From NCBI GenBank assembly GCA_902729315.2, contig LR746278.1, positions 2,923,501 to 2,987,500 on the forward strand: a stretch of 64,000 nt of DNA, written 5' to 3'. This stretch comes from Spirodela intermedia (Eukaryota > Streptophyta > Magnoliopsida > Alismatales > Araceae). A program made the position numbers and the translations under genes. Under the pieces are notes generated by a model. It ran no database searches and was not told the DNA's origin. It was given only the letters and a program-made list of their open reading frames with translations. Positions 24,170 through 38,142 of the stretch are shown here, in pieces. Numbering within the stretch: position 1 is the first letter of the stretch; each line of letters begins with the position of its first letter.

Positions 24170-27060
24170 GTCAGTAGCTAGTGGCTTCTCCCCCGGCCAC
24201 GAGCTCTTCTCGTGTCCGTCGCCGCATCACCTCGGAGATTTTGACGGCACCATGGACACTACCGCCTAACCATGGCATTAGGGTTTTCCGGTGGCTCGGA
24301 CGGTCCTTTGGCGTAGAGGCGCAGGACAGAACAGACATCGATTCAGCCGCCTGCATCCATACGTACTCTTAGAGAGATGGACGGTGCTACGCGAAGCATG
24401 AGAGAGAGAGATGTCTTTGGTTGAGTGAGTTGACTTCCTTTCTTGGATAGTAGACGCTGGAACAGTACAACTTTCACATAAGCTGTTGACCTTGATATTA
24501 TAACAATGCTATAGACAAATGGCCAGCTGCATCTTGAAGCTAATATCAAAAGTTGAGGTCCACTAATACGTAACTTTGTTGATGTTAACTTAACTATTGT
24601 ATAATAAAATTTTATAAAACTAGAAAATACTATTTTTTGAATTTTTATAAATATTTTTTAAAAATAAATTATTTAAAAAATATTGAGAAAATTTCAAGTC
24701 AATAATAAAAATATAAGATAATATCTGATAATATTTTAGAATTTTTATCAAAAGATATAACTTTTATGATTTTATCAAAAAAATTCAAGTGAGAACATCA
24801 AGATGATGTTAGCACATTGACGAATTAGGCTGAAATAGAGTCATATCTAATGATTCTTATGTAAATAATTACAAATGATTTAAGTGATTGAAGTAAGATC
24901 TATTAAAATTAGAATAGTAATTAAATAAATAAAGTTTTAAAAACTTTAAATCACAAAAATCGCACTAAAATAAATAAAAATTAAATTTTAAATAAGAAAG
25001 GTAGGGTTTTGACTTTGTAGTGGTGATTGTCAAAATTTTATATTCTGAATGATATTTTCTAATATCTATAACCTCAAAGACTTTTACTAGACATAGATGA
25101 TGTAGAAAATTTATAAATCTTCTTTCAAAGTATAAAAATTGATGAGGTAGGTTGACGAATCATCTCTAACAATTATCACTCAATGGAGTAAAAATACAGT
25201 GACTTTCGAATCTTTGATGACTATCACTCGACGAAGATAAATATGATGAACATAGGGTGCATCTTATGGAGCTTCATCCTTAAATTTATATAATAAGAGG
25301 AGGCTTTTTATCGCACATATTATGTTCTCAAGAGGTGATAACTCATCTCTCGACAAGTCATCCTCTTTTTGACGATGGCTAATTTGTTGATCAACTAAAG
25401 ATCATTTTCTCTATGAATCTATATTTTTTTTATTCATAATTATTTGTCAATTAGTAATGATGTTCATTAAATCATATTGATGGCATTTTTATTAATGATT
25501 GAGTAATTATGATGACATAATCTTTGATTGATGTTTTGTAAGAAAATCACAATTTAATCAAATAAAAAGAAGAATTTTAACTTGGTGAGATTTGAACCCT
25601 CATTAGTCACTTGTCTGAATGAAAGAAAATAACATATGTATACTAATACTTTTTTCAAGTGATATCATAAGGTATCTACTCTTTATAATTCAAGGATATT
25701 TTAAGTGTTAAAATCATTGAAACTTGTTGGGAAGCAAGTGCATAGGTTTAGTCCTACATTAGTTATTTTATAAGTTTTGAGTCAAATATATATTAATATG
25801 TATTTCTCTAGTCAATATTATCTTCTCATATGTGTACGACCACTCTTTGCCTCATGCTTAGCTAACTATCGATGACATGGAGGGGAGTGACACATATGTT
25901 CCCCTTATTAATCATTTGCTCAAGCCCCCTACTCATGACTTTACTTGAATGTGCATCCAAACCACTTGTAGGTCCAATTGGTTAGTGGGTTTCCCAATTA
26001 TGCCTCCAACCTATGTGCAGACTTGGCTGGCCAATGGATCTCCCTTTTTTCTAATTTCTTTTTTTATCTCAGAACACACTTATAAAAGATTATAAAATTA
26101 TATAATTAGTTTAAAAAAATCACATTAATTGACTAAAAACCCTTTTTCTTAATTTGACATAAATATAAATTTATTTATTATGAGTTAAGATTTAAAATAT
26201 ATTATTAATAATTATTAACTCATGATAATGAAGACTTATTACTTACTAATGATTGTAAGTAACTTTGGTTTTCATAATTTATCCCACATCTTCATGATAT
26301 ACATTGTGTTTAAAGAAGAAAAAATGATCTTTCTCTTTAATATATTTTCATGTCATCAATTTTTAATATATATCTCACAAAATAATACATGTATATTGCC
26401 AAAATAATACATGTAAGGTAAGTTTCATAGTAGCTATTAGATGCTAAATATGTAGGTACTAGAGAAAAAAAATAAGTCTCAAGCTTGGGTATCAAACTAA
26501 TGTGTAAGGAAAGAAAAGTTCATTAAATATACACCTTTCTAAAGAGGTCTGATCGTGAAGCATCAAAATCTGTTCTACATGAAATGATCCCATCTTGACA
26601 ATTATAACAATAAATACCAAATTAGAAAGGTGTATAAACTCTTATCATTACTAACCAGCTATTTACTTAACTAGATAAGAAAACTTGCACATATCAAAGT
26701 AGTTACTGATCTTGAGCTTCTTACTCTCCATGTATGTTGCTTCCAATAGGGGATTATGTTGAAGAATGAGATATTACAATCATACCAAAATTTTATTTTT
26801 AATTATATATATACTTTTCCTTTTGTATTATTATCATGTTTCCATTCACAGTGTATCAAATCTTATTCGGCATAAGTAAAGCCTAATTAACCAGATCTAA
26901 TACACTTGGTTAGGTTTAGCATAAATGATTATTCATTTTCTCATTTAATAAATATTATTTTCACCCTCTCTCTCTCTCTCTCTATAGACAATGGCTCTCT
27001 CTAATCTAGTAGTGCCTCTAGTGACCAATAAGCTTGAAAGGTCTCAACATGGTATCAAAG
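24170..27060. repeat. diverged repeat C, copy 1, interrupted by element B
   Basis: 24170-24590 matches 27235-27735 (AGTGGCTTC, GAGCTCTTC, ATGGCCAGCT, GTTGAGGTCCAC in order). 26245-27060 matches 27735-28600 (TTTAAAGAAGAAAAA, AAGTTCATTAAATAT, ACTTGCACATAT, TGGTATCAAAG). In the second copy these two parts are contiguous. Here about 1.65 kb of element B separates them. Confidence 0.65.
24597..26245. mobile_element. element B, copy 1 (non-coding insertion)
   Basis: AT-rich DNA similar in order to 36730-38142. Shared features are the ACAAATGATTTAA-like block, GTTGACGAATCAT, GGAGC(T)TC(A)TC, TGTTGATCAACTAAAG and a closing TTATTACTTA. It interrupts repeat C relative to that repeat's uninterrupted copy, which argues for insertion. 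No coding capacity and no certain terminal repeats or target duplication can be seen by eye. The two copies are old and heavily diverged. Confidence 0.5.
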
Positions 27061-27234
27061 CCACTTAGGTGAGATCTTTCTAACACCTTGTGAATTCTTG
27101 GAGTTACCTTAGGCCATATTAAATAGTCTCACAACCAATTATGCATGAGTCAATGATAGTTATGATTAACCTAGTGGGGAGAAATCTTTTGTGGAGACGT
27201 CCATGTTGGATTGACGTCAAATATAGATGACAAT

Positions 27235-28448
27235 TGTCAAAAGCCAGTGGCTTCGCCCCCAGTGGTGAGCTCTTCCCACATTTGCCGTTGCATCATTGTG
27301 GAGATTTTGGTGAGACACTGGACACTACCATGGTAGTAGGGTTTTCTAGGGGCCCGAGCAGCCCTTGGCTTAGATGCACAAGACAGAAGAGATGTTGATT
27401 CTGTGGCCATCATCCACACATACTCTTAGAGAGATGAATGTTGTTATGCAAAGTATGACATTGAGAGAGAGAGAGAGACAGAGAGAGACAAAGAGATAGA
27501 GAGATGCCCCTGGTTGAGTGAGTTGGTTCCCTGCTGGATAGGAACCATTGGAATAGTCTAAGCTTCACATGAGCTGTTCATCTTGATATTATAAAAATGA
27601 GGTTAAAAGCTTATCAATAATTGAAGAGCATTGAATTTTCTTGGTTGCATTCAGCTATTGAGAAATGGCCAGCTACATCTTAAAGTTAACATTGAGAGTT
27701 GAGGTCCACCAATACCTAACCTTACTAACAATTGCAAACAACTATGGTGTAAACTTTTTCCTAATTTATCCCACATATTCATGAAATCCACGATGTGTTT
27801 AAAGAAGAAAAATTGATATTTCTCTTTTATAAATTTTCATTACACTAATTTCCAATATACATCTTACAAAATAATACATGCAACATTGCCAAGTAATACC
27901 CATAAGGTAAGCCTCGCATTAGCTATTGAATTCCATAAACATAGGTATTAGGGGGGGAAAAAAACTCAAGCTTAGGTATTAAACTAACGTGTGAAGAAAG
28001 TAAAGTTCATTAAATATGGATAAAGATGTATGATTGTGAAGCATTATAATCTATTCTACATGATTGATCCCATCTTGACAGTTATAACAATAAATACCAA
28101 ATTATAAAGGTAAATAAACTCTTCTCATTACTAATCATTCTTTACTTGACTATCTAAGAAAACTTGCACATATGAAAGTAGTTAGTTCATCTTGACCTAC
28201 AGTTATGTTGTTTCCAATAGGTACTATGTTGGAGAACAAGATATTACAGTTATACTTGAGTTTTATTATTAATTATATGAAAATATATTATTATTATATA
28301 TATATATATACTTTTCATCATGCTTTCCAATCCCAGAGTATGAGATCCTATTCAACATAAGTACAAGTAATTAAATAGATCCAATACACTTAGTTAGTTC
28401 CAAGATAAATGCTTATCCATTTTCTCTTTTATAAATAATTTTTTCACC

Positions 28449-28500
<52 letters not shown>

Positions 28501-28600
28501 AAGTAAAGGACCAGCTCTCTCAACTAGTAGGACCTCCTCTAGTCACTAGTGAGCTTGAAAGGCTTCTACATGGTATCAAAGTCACTTAGGGGAGATCTTT
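27235..28600. repeat. repeat C, copy 2, uninterrupted
   Basis: Second copy of the repeat starting at 24170, without element B but with about 75 extra bases near 27600-27660. It ends in an LTR-like segment (see 28229-28570). Confidence 0.65.
28229..28585 (+). mobile_element. LTR-like segment with primer-binding-like sequence
   Basis: TGTTGGAGAACAAGATATTA opens a block of about 340 bases that ends CTACA and is followed by TGGTATCAAAGTCAC. That resembles the initiator-Met-tRNA primer site after the 5' LTR of Copia elements. It contains a CT microsatellite (28449-28499). A sister block is at about 26755-27065, also followed by TGGTATCAAAGCC. No gag/pol follows either, so these are at best remnants. 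Confidence 0.4.
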
Positions 28601-31600
28601 CTAACCTCTATTAGATTCTTAGAGTTATCTTAGGACATATTACGCATGAGTGGATCTAATTAACCTTAGCTTCCCATATTGGTTTCACCAGCTTCTATTT
28701 GTTGCTTATTAGGCATTTTTGTCATCTTAAAGGCTGTCCTCAACCCTTTCCCTTTCCTCCCTTTTCAAGAGGAGAGAGAATGTATTGATGAGTCTTGTAG
28801 AAAAACATTTAGATTTCTCCCTCAAGACCTTTTTTCTACTTGGCTTCCTATCTCTTTGTGGTGAGTGGAAACATCCATAGAGCTGGTTGAGAGATGGATT
28901 TTCATGTCTCAAAATAACTAAGATGTTATCTTGATCACCACATTTGTCAAAACACTTAAAATTATATTAAGGATGACACTAATTCCAAATGAATTTAAGT
29001 TAAATTGGAGAAGCTTAGTCCAATAGAGTAAGTTTATCAAAGTTGTTCTCAGAAAAAAAAAGGAATCCTTAATCATTTGTTAGATCTAGGACAAAAATTA
29101 ACAAATCCTCAATTAAAATCTTGAAAGGAAGTTGATGTCATAGTTAAAATACTACATTGGATCACATTAATTGTATTAGTCAATACATATTATCTATTAT
29201 TCCCATAGGAAAAGACATTTCCAAGAAGACTAAAAAAGGTTTTCCAAGACCTATGGACCCCAAGCCTATTGAGTAATGTCAAAAGAAATGATTCTAATAC
29301 AGGGTAAAATATTTGTAAGAATATATAACCAAAGGCTAATCTTTGTGTCAAGAAATTGAGAGATATAAGCCAATCATCATAAGAGATACAAAGGATATAT
29401 TTTTTCTAAAGATATATAAAGTCTAATATAATTTATATTTTTTATTGGTCTTATCTTGAGCATGATCAAGAAGGGGGAGGTTGAATTGATCTCCTCTTAT
29501 TAGTGGTGTCTAATTTATTTGTTATAAATGAATAGGTATATTCTCTCCAGTGAACTTATGTTTTTCTCTATGCACTAGTCTCTATGATTCACTAACTTTT
29601 ATAGTGGTTCAGCACATTGCCTACATCCACTCTCAAAGAAGAGCTGATTTTTTGGGTGGTTCTAATAAGTTTGATCATTTGATCACAAATGTTGATTAAT
29701 GGAATCAACTCTTAAAGAGTGTAACTAGAAACTTTACTCTAGATTCACAACTCTAAAGAGCTCTCAACTGTTCAATAAAAAAGCTTTGTAAATAGAAATA
29801 GATGTCATGTTCATTCCCACAAATATATATGAAAAGATTTTACTGTGGGTTGTCTTCCAAAACTAAGTTTGACTTTATTGCTTTGGATATCCAATGAAGA
29901 GGAGATGATATGTTTTCGGGTGAAGGTTGTTATCTTTTCATCAAGATGCAAGTCAAGCATTGAAAGCTCTTTATACTTGTGCTTAGTTAACAAGGTTCAT
30001 TCAATGCTGCAAGGACTTCCATCATCTTAGTACTTTGTATTCCCTTGTGCTCTCCACTTGAGTCTCCTTTATTCTCACTTTAAATATCTATAGAAGAATG
30101 TTGCCATATTAGTAAGAGAGAAAAAAATAGTCATTGTTGTTTTTCCATTAGAATATAGTGATATTTATAGATGTATCTTTGTACGAAAAACCTTCTTAGA
30201 TCTCAACATATTTCCAATGTCTTATTGTTCTTTAAATAAGATAAATTCAAATCTTTATGTGAGACCAAAAAAATATATTTGTAACATTAATCGAGTATTC
30301 GTATATGGAACTAATACATCTATATTTAATCATATAAGGTTAGTATTCAATTCACACCGGTTCTTGCCACTTCATTTTTTATCTAATGACAAAAATGAAG
30401 CATTCCTGGTAGACTTTGATATACATAAAGTATAATTGTAGATAGAAAATCAAGTTTCACAATAATTCTACTTTCAACCACATTTAGATCTCCTTAATCA
30501 GGATGAAGTTCTCATGTTCAATTATAAATTAGCATTATCAACATTCATGATTATAAATATGATCATTAAATATCCTTAATTGTAAAACATAATTTGTTAT
30601 TCTCAAATGCCCAAGATATTATAGTTTTCAGAAATAATGAGTTCATTTACCTAAGACACTCTCATCATACAGAACACTTAAAGATTTATTTTTCACAAGA
30701 ATGTAATAAACTAAGTACACTTTCATACCCATGTTTCATATTTTTTTTGTTTCATTCATGCTTATATTTTCCTCATCATTATCAGACCACATTATATTAC
30801 ACAATCATGATCATCTAATCCAACAATGCATATCATGAGAGATTCACATGCACATGAATACTTTATTTAAGCATTCATCAATTCTTGGACATGATCATTC
30901 TAGCAATTTTACTCATCATCATGTATATCATTGATTCCATTTGAGTATTTATGCATAATTTAATCTTATTCAAATATATTTTTTGTCAACATTACTAATA
31001 TGAGACTCCAACATGATCAAATTAGAGCATAGATCCTATAGAAAAATGATTTGGCCTTAGAGGGAGTCATTGATAAATGAAGAAAGAAAAAGCACTATGA
31101 TACAACTATAAAAATTAGTAATAGCTCAATGTTTGTGACTAAATACAAAGATGGGAGAGGCCCACCAAAATAACAAAGTTTTGGGCAAATAAGAGTTATT
31201 ATAAGAACAATCTATGATGCACCTACTACAAAAGAGTGCAACACACTCAAAACCAATGCTATAAACTTCATGAGATCGTTAAAGAAGAGGTCAATTTCAT
31301 TTCACCATCATGCCACTTCCAAATTTGTGGCAACATTAGAGTCAAGCACTTAGAGTACTAAAAGGCTTAAAGTTCGAGATCAAGAAGTTGAAATTAGTTA
31401 TGGCATATAAGTTCATAAGTTAGTCATGTAAATCTTTTAAATATTTTATGTAATTATTTTTCTACATCATGAATTTTAAATAGAAAACCTTATGACCACA
31501 TGACTAAGTTGTTCGATTATTTTCTAAGCTATAATTTTTGTCTAAGTAGTAGGAAAGTAACCATAGTTAATGTGTCACTAGTCATACTAATTTATAAAAT

Positions 31601-34600
31601 AAAATTAAAAATTATTTTATGATATGATTAACAATATTTTGTGTTCCTAAAGTTTTTGCTAAAATTATTTTTATGAAGAAATTAATTATAGTATAAATTA
31701 TAAGGTGAATATAGATAACAACATTTGTGATGTTCATGATAAGCAATGAACAAAGTGATTGAATATGTTGAAGAGTGTTGTGAACTTTACAGGAGGTCAA
31801 CCCTAAAATACAAAATCAAGCCCTTCATTTGGAATGTGAAATTGCTAACTCTAGTATATCCAATAATTTTTAGTTGTACCATCATTATCTTGGCTACTTG
31901 CCATTTAAAATAATGAAAATTATGTTTTCATATTTATTTTTAAGGTAAATATTTAGGATTTTAAATGTGATAGTTGTGAATTTGACAAAAGATAAACATA
32001 CCTCTTACTATGATTAGTGAACAAAATTCTACCCCCTTTTCACTAATTCATAGTGACATTTGGTGACCTTTATCTACTCTCAATATCTAAATGTAACATA
32101 ATTTATGACCCTTGCATACAATTTTTCATGAATTTCTTTATACTAGATCACAAATCTTAAATTAGTTAGCTACATAAAAATACTATTTAATTAAAAATTT
32201 AATTTGACATAATAATTAAAATTTTAGGTCAGATGATATTAGATGTTATGTTTATTAAATAATCATTTAATAATTTCAAATGGAGAATATTATTTGTCAA
32301 TCATTGTGTCTCAATACCCTATAATAAAATGGAGTGGTGAAAAAAAAAAGACCAAATATTAGAAGTAGTAAGAATAGTTTTATTTCAAAAAATAACATAT
32401 TAGTCTTTTTAGAGAGATCTGATCATAATAGCTGTTCACCTCATAAATTACTTACCAACTTTATTCCTAAGATTTAGAAGGTCATTAGAGATTCTATCAC
32501 CTCATTATTCACATATTCAATTAGACTAAATTTATTTCTAATATTTTCAAATATGTAGCATATCTCCACATTGAATATCAAGTGAAAGGAAAGCTTGTTC
32601 CACAAGTATTGAGATATGAGGGTTAGGTAAAATTCTATGAGGAGGGGTGAACTGGGTTTCTTACATTATCGACTAGTTTTTGTTTCAAGCTAATTGTCTA
32701 TGAGGGTTATCGCTAGATGTGTCAACAAGTGTATGTGTGTGTGTGTGTGCAACTTTCTCTCACCAAAGACATCAAAAATTTTATATTGGTTTGCCCTTCA
32801 CCTAGCTACATCTAGTCTTGGGGGAGTCCTCTTACCATCATTTTACAATTGCCACCCAATTAGTTAAGTTTGTCTCCGCCACGACTTCACCTTTTCATAG
32901 TCAAAATAGGCTATTAGTACCTTGTGCTTTCACTAATAACCTCTCCTCTCACCACTGAATTACTTTTGGGTCTGATGGAGAACATTTCACTTCAAGCTAG
33001 ATATTGTTCGAGTTGCTAAGGTCTTATAAAGATCATGATATAGCTTTATATTTATTGTTGATTCTCCAACATGTAAAGCTTGAGATTCTTACTTATATAT
33101 TTGTGTGGAGATTTGTATTCAAATTTTTACACCTCCCTTTATTTATTACCATTTGTCTTCTAAATGTTTTCCACTTTGATAGGGTCCAGAACATTGAGAA
33201 AAACCATTATAAAAATTTTCATTTTCTAAAACATATGGTAACGACCTTTGACCCTTTCATGTTTTCAATATTTCTATACCTTGTATGTTTAATTTGAAAT
33301 TTAAATTGTTAGACCTTCTTTACTTGATGTCAAACAAATTTTCTGTTGAGGATTGATAACATGTGAACTCCACATGTAAAGTATGACATAATTTTGACAA
33401 TTAATACTTAATTTCATGCAAAATGAAATTTAACCATGCATAAATTAAGTGAAACACAATTTATGATAAATTTTCTAAATACATGCGTATTTTTGTGATT
33501 TTTTTATATTTTCGATAGCATGTGCCTTTATTTCTTAACATACTTCACTTGAATTATAATTAAAAATGTCATTTTATGTCTAAATTATGATTTAAATATT
33601 TTTAATTATTTAATATGATAAAATTATTTTTCTTGCTTCTTACAGATTTTTCAGGTTTTTTAGAGTATTCTAAGATTTAATTCAAGTTTAATTGAATATT
33701 TTAAAGGTTCGTCTATTTTTCTAGAATTTTCTATTAAATCATAATTAATAGAAATACTTTGATTCATGAATATTTAATTTCTAAAACATAATTCATATTA
33801 TTTTTATGATTTATTATGCATCTCTTAAGCCCTAAGTCAACTCATGTATAAATGACTTTAGATTTACCATGTTGATTTCCCCCTTACACCTAATTTATTA
33901 TATTTATTTGCTTAAGGGGTAATGGGTTTATGTTAGTATTATGTTTCAGGTCATATTAGGCCCATGGGCCAGTTGGACAGCCCACATTAATTAAGGAGGA
34001 GGCCCAACAAGAAAGAGGCATTTTCTCTCCCCTCAAATTAAGGAAATAGCTCACTTAAAGAGGGTGATTCATTTCTTCCTTAATTAATAGCAGTGGTGTG
34101 GCACCATCTAATCAGCCACGGCCCTCTCCCTCATTACACCATCATTGGGACTATCTCAGCCCCTCAATCAGCCAAATCTAAGGGCTACAATAAGTCCTAG
34201 GGTGAGAGTACACTCTAGGCGCTATCCACCTTCTTTAGGCTGGCCTAGGAGAGAGAAATCTAATCCAAAAGTTGTGCACTCTCCCCCATGATCTAAGGGT
34301 TGAGAAAGGGCATGACCAAGGGGATAATGAAAAGCCATCTAGAGGAGAGGAAGGGTATTCCGTTCATAAGAGAAGGATGCCTAAGAGGGACAAGAGTAGA
34401 TCTCCACAAACTTCACACCTTGAGTCAATCTAGGAACTCCAAGGAAGGATCCGTTTTAGCATTCCAAATGACATATAGAATGCATCTTTCATCTATTTGA
34501 TTTATTCATTATGTATTAAATTTTATTTTGAATGAATGAGTTCATTTTCTTATTACATTCTCTTGTTCTTGAGACCCACTTGGTGAGAAAGAGTTGATCT

Positions 34601-36500
34601 AATTGAAGAGTAGGTAAAGATTTGATTCTTCAATCCTCATAGTAGCACTAGGTTGATCCTAAGATAGAATATAACCCTTCTGACCTTATCTTGTTTCCCT
34701 TGATGTATGTGAATATCTTGATTTATCAAGATTGATCACATTTTCAAGAGTGAATAAAATAAGACAGATTTAGGATGTGTTAAATCCTTCTTTGATCCAT
34801 CTTGTTCCATATTGTTTTACTCTTTTGATTCATCAAAGTTGAGTATTGATTGAAAGTAAAGAGAGATGAGGAGATATTAGGAAGTAGTTTGGGAGTAAAT
34901 TAGTCTCTTTTAATCTTTCTATTGATAGGTGCCATAAGAAGATCTAGGAATATTAGAGTTTTTATTTATGCACATTAGGGTGAAGGAATTTACAATCATC
35001 CCACATTTCACCATTTGTTTATCACCTAATTTCCCTTCTCTTGGTGATTGAAAAATGTTCTAAATAATATTCATCTATTCCCCCTATAGTGTGCCTAAGT
35101 CAACTCTCTTCTATCTCCTCATCTCATTCTTCATAAAAAACTCAGTCATAATCAGAAGTTAAATCTGTCCTTAGTTTACACAATGTCTTGTGGCTCCACT
35201 TATATACTTCTTAAACTATACTCATTAGTATTATTACAAAGATATCTGAATATTATATATATATATATATATTTCTTAATTGTGACATTTTAGAGCAATC
35301 AAGAATCAAGCCAAATAATCAAGTTAGTGTCGAGTTTTCATCAATGTAAGCTGTTGATATGTCATTGTCCATACTATACGTTTGAGACTTATTTGTGTCA
35401 TATATTTTTCAAAACCTTTCAATGGCCTATCCATGTGAGAGTGTAAGAAAATCACATGAGAGTGTATGAAATTTGTCTATCTATTCAGGAAGACTAGATT
35501 CTAAATTTCAAGGTTAGTTTAAATAAAGAGATAGAAATAATATTATAGTTATGAGTTACCTATACAAATTTAACAATGTACATATATTTTTATCAAATAG
35601 TGATGCCTTGGTAGATGTGGATTCTTCACATAAAGAATCTTTATGAAATCTGATTGTTAGTCATAGGATTATGAAATCAATAAATATAACTCATCTGATA
35701 TCACCATGAACACAATATTTGATGCAAATTCATGACATGTAAATGACTATCAATATTTAATAAATAAATTGTCACATGTAATATCAAAATAAAGGACATC
35801 AACAAAATATGATTTCACTAGATATTCGAATATTGAGAAATCGTATAAGTGATATCACCTTATCAAATAAATATTATATTCAATTGATATAACATTTAGT
35901 GAATACAAAATTTTATTCAACAAAAGGATATTTCTCTTGGGGGAAACATATTTTGTAAGGATAATGGTAGAGAACAAGAAGTCAAAAATCCTTTTCTACT
36001 AATCTCACCTTTAGAAATTTTTATGCCTTTGAGTGCGATCTTGGAGAAACCTAATCAATCTCCTATAATCAAAGAAAACCAATATTTATAGCTCTTAAGA
36101 AAGAAAAAGGAAAGTATTTTAGGAATTTAAGGCATCATATTTGTTAATTATGGCATTTAAACACATATCTCATTTTTATAGAGTATTTAGTATGTCTCTT
36201 AATATTATATCAATCCCATCAAACGTTTCCAAGATATTATCCCATGAGTAATGGAAACTTGTCATGATGAGGAGATGAAGATACTAGAGAATAATCAAGC
36301 ATGGAAACTTATGTTTTGCTAAAGTCATTTTCTACCAAATACAATTAATTTGAGAGATTTATAAAATAAATTTTAAGATATTTACATTAAGTATTTAGTG
36401 GAATTAGATAATTTCCAAAATGACGATCACATAATAGGGTGATTGATTGCTCTACATTGTAAATTGATTATGTTGGATTTGGTATGACTAAGTGAAGTAC
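28600..36500. other. AT-rich repeat-laden intergenic tract, no gene seen
   Basis: There is no reading frame above about 100 codons and none with recognisable protein features. PPT-like words followed by a similar sequence appear at about 29470 (AGAAGGGGGAGGTTGAATTG) and 32636 (GAGGAGGGGTGAACTGGG). Each is followed within about 200 bases by a conserved phrase of the type 'tggttcagcacattgcctacatccactc', typical of decayed LTR-type repeats in plants. 33950-34560 is less AT-rich, with GGCCCATGGGCC, but also without a frame. A TG run is at 32734-32750. Confidence 0.5.
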
Positions 36501-36729
36501 TAAGAGGGGTGAATTAATTTTTCATATTTTTTCTAACTGTGTAAATATATCAACATAAGTTCTAACACAATATATGAACTCTATATGCAACTCAACCTAA
36601 GACTTTTATCATTGTCACATGGTTGCTTTGATTTATCTCTCCCTCACTTTTAATAATGATGGACATAAAAAATTACATTGATTAATCCTTTCCTTGTGAT
36701 CTCATTCAATCATTATATCATAAATTATG

Positions 36730-38142
36730 TAAATTTAAAATTTATAAAATTAGAAACTATCAATTTATAAATTTTAAGAAATATTTGATAAAAAGCTCCA
36801 AAAATATCAAAAAAAATCATATTGGTGAAGATGTAAGATAATATCAAGTAAATTTTAAGAATTTTCCTCAACGAATATGACTTTGTATGATTTGTAAACT
36901 AAATGATGAAGAAAAAATCTATTTAAAAATATACGAGAAAATAAAATTCAAGTGTTGTCATTAGGATGACATCAATGCTTCGACGAATGTGATTCAAATG
37001 AAAATAGAGTTTCGTTTAGTGATTTGTGTGTAAACTATTACAAATAATTTAATTAACCAAATTAAGATGTGTAAAATTCAAAAGAAATAATTTATTAAGT
37101 AAGACTTTCAAAACTTTAAATCACACAAAATTTCACTATTTAAAATAATAATTAAGCTTTAAATATAAAAAATAGAGCTCTAGCATCACAACAACGATTG
37201 CTAAAATTCTTGGCATTCAAGAAGTTTTTTAAATGATATCCACAACCCCAAAAGTTCTCCTTGGGCATTTATGACATGGGTAATATTTGGATCCTCTTGT
37301 GAAATCTAAATATTTATGAGGCGAGTTGACGAATCATATTCGATGTCAATCACCTGGTAAAGTAGAAATTTAGTGGTGTTCAAATCTCGAACATGATTCA
37401 CCTAATAAAGATGAGTTGAATGAAGGTGAGATATGTCTCAAGGAGCTTCTTTCTTAAATCTATATAGTAGGAGGAGCCTATTTATTGTATTTGATATGTT
37501 CTATAGAAGCGACTACATGTCTCTTGATGGATCATCTTCTTCTCAAAGATGGCACGATTGTTGATCAACTAAAGCTGATTTTTTTAAAGAATCTATGATT
37601 TTTATATTCAAAATCTTTGGTTAGCTACTAATGATGATTAATGAATAGTGTTAATAAAATTTTCATTGATGATTGAATGATTCTGATGGCTTGATCATTG
37701 ATTAGTATTTTATAGAATTTTTTTGATTTAATCAGATAAAAAATGTAAACTTAGGATGTGGTAAGATTCTAACCTTTGCTTAGCCACATAAGAGAAGGTT
37801 AACTATTTGCCAAAATACTGTTGAACAATGTCGTCATAATTTTATTTATTTCAACTTGTATGCATTGTCATTCGAGTCAATTGTTGGGTCTATATTGATC
37901 AATGTGTCCCCCCTTTCTCTTTTTTTCTATTTATTTTATTTTTCTTTATTTTTTTAAAAAAATATGAATTAAAAAATTATATAAATTCATATAAAATTAT
38001 ATAATTAGCTAAAAACTCACATTAGTTAGTTAAAACTCTTTTTCTCAATTTAACATAAAATATAATGAAGATTTATTGAGTTAAGGTATAAAATATATTG
38101 TTAACTAACTATTAACTAATAATAATGAATATTTATTACTTA
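36730..38142. mobile_element. element B, copy 2
   Basis: Counterpart of 24597-26245 in the same orientation. Shared words include AATTTATAAAATTAGAAA-like, GTTGACGAATCATA, TTGTTGATCAACTAAAG and TATTACTTA at the right end. The sequence just upstream (36500, TAAGAGGGGTGAATTAATT) is another PPT-like word. Confidence 0.5.

Noticed and set aside
34300..34500. 66-codon frame in the AT-rich tract
   Set aside because: Short, with no recognisable features and surrounded by decayed repeats.
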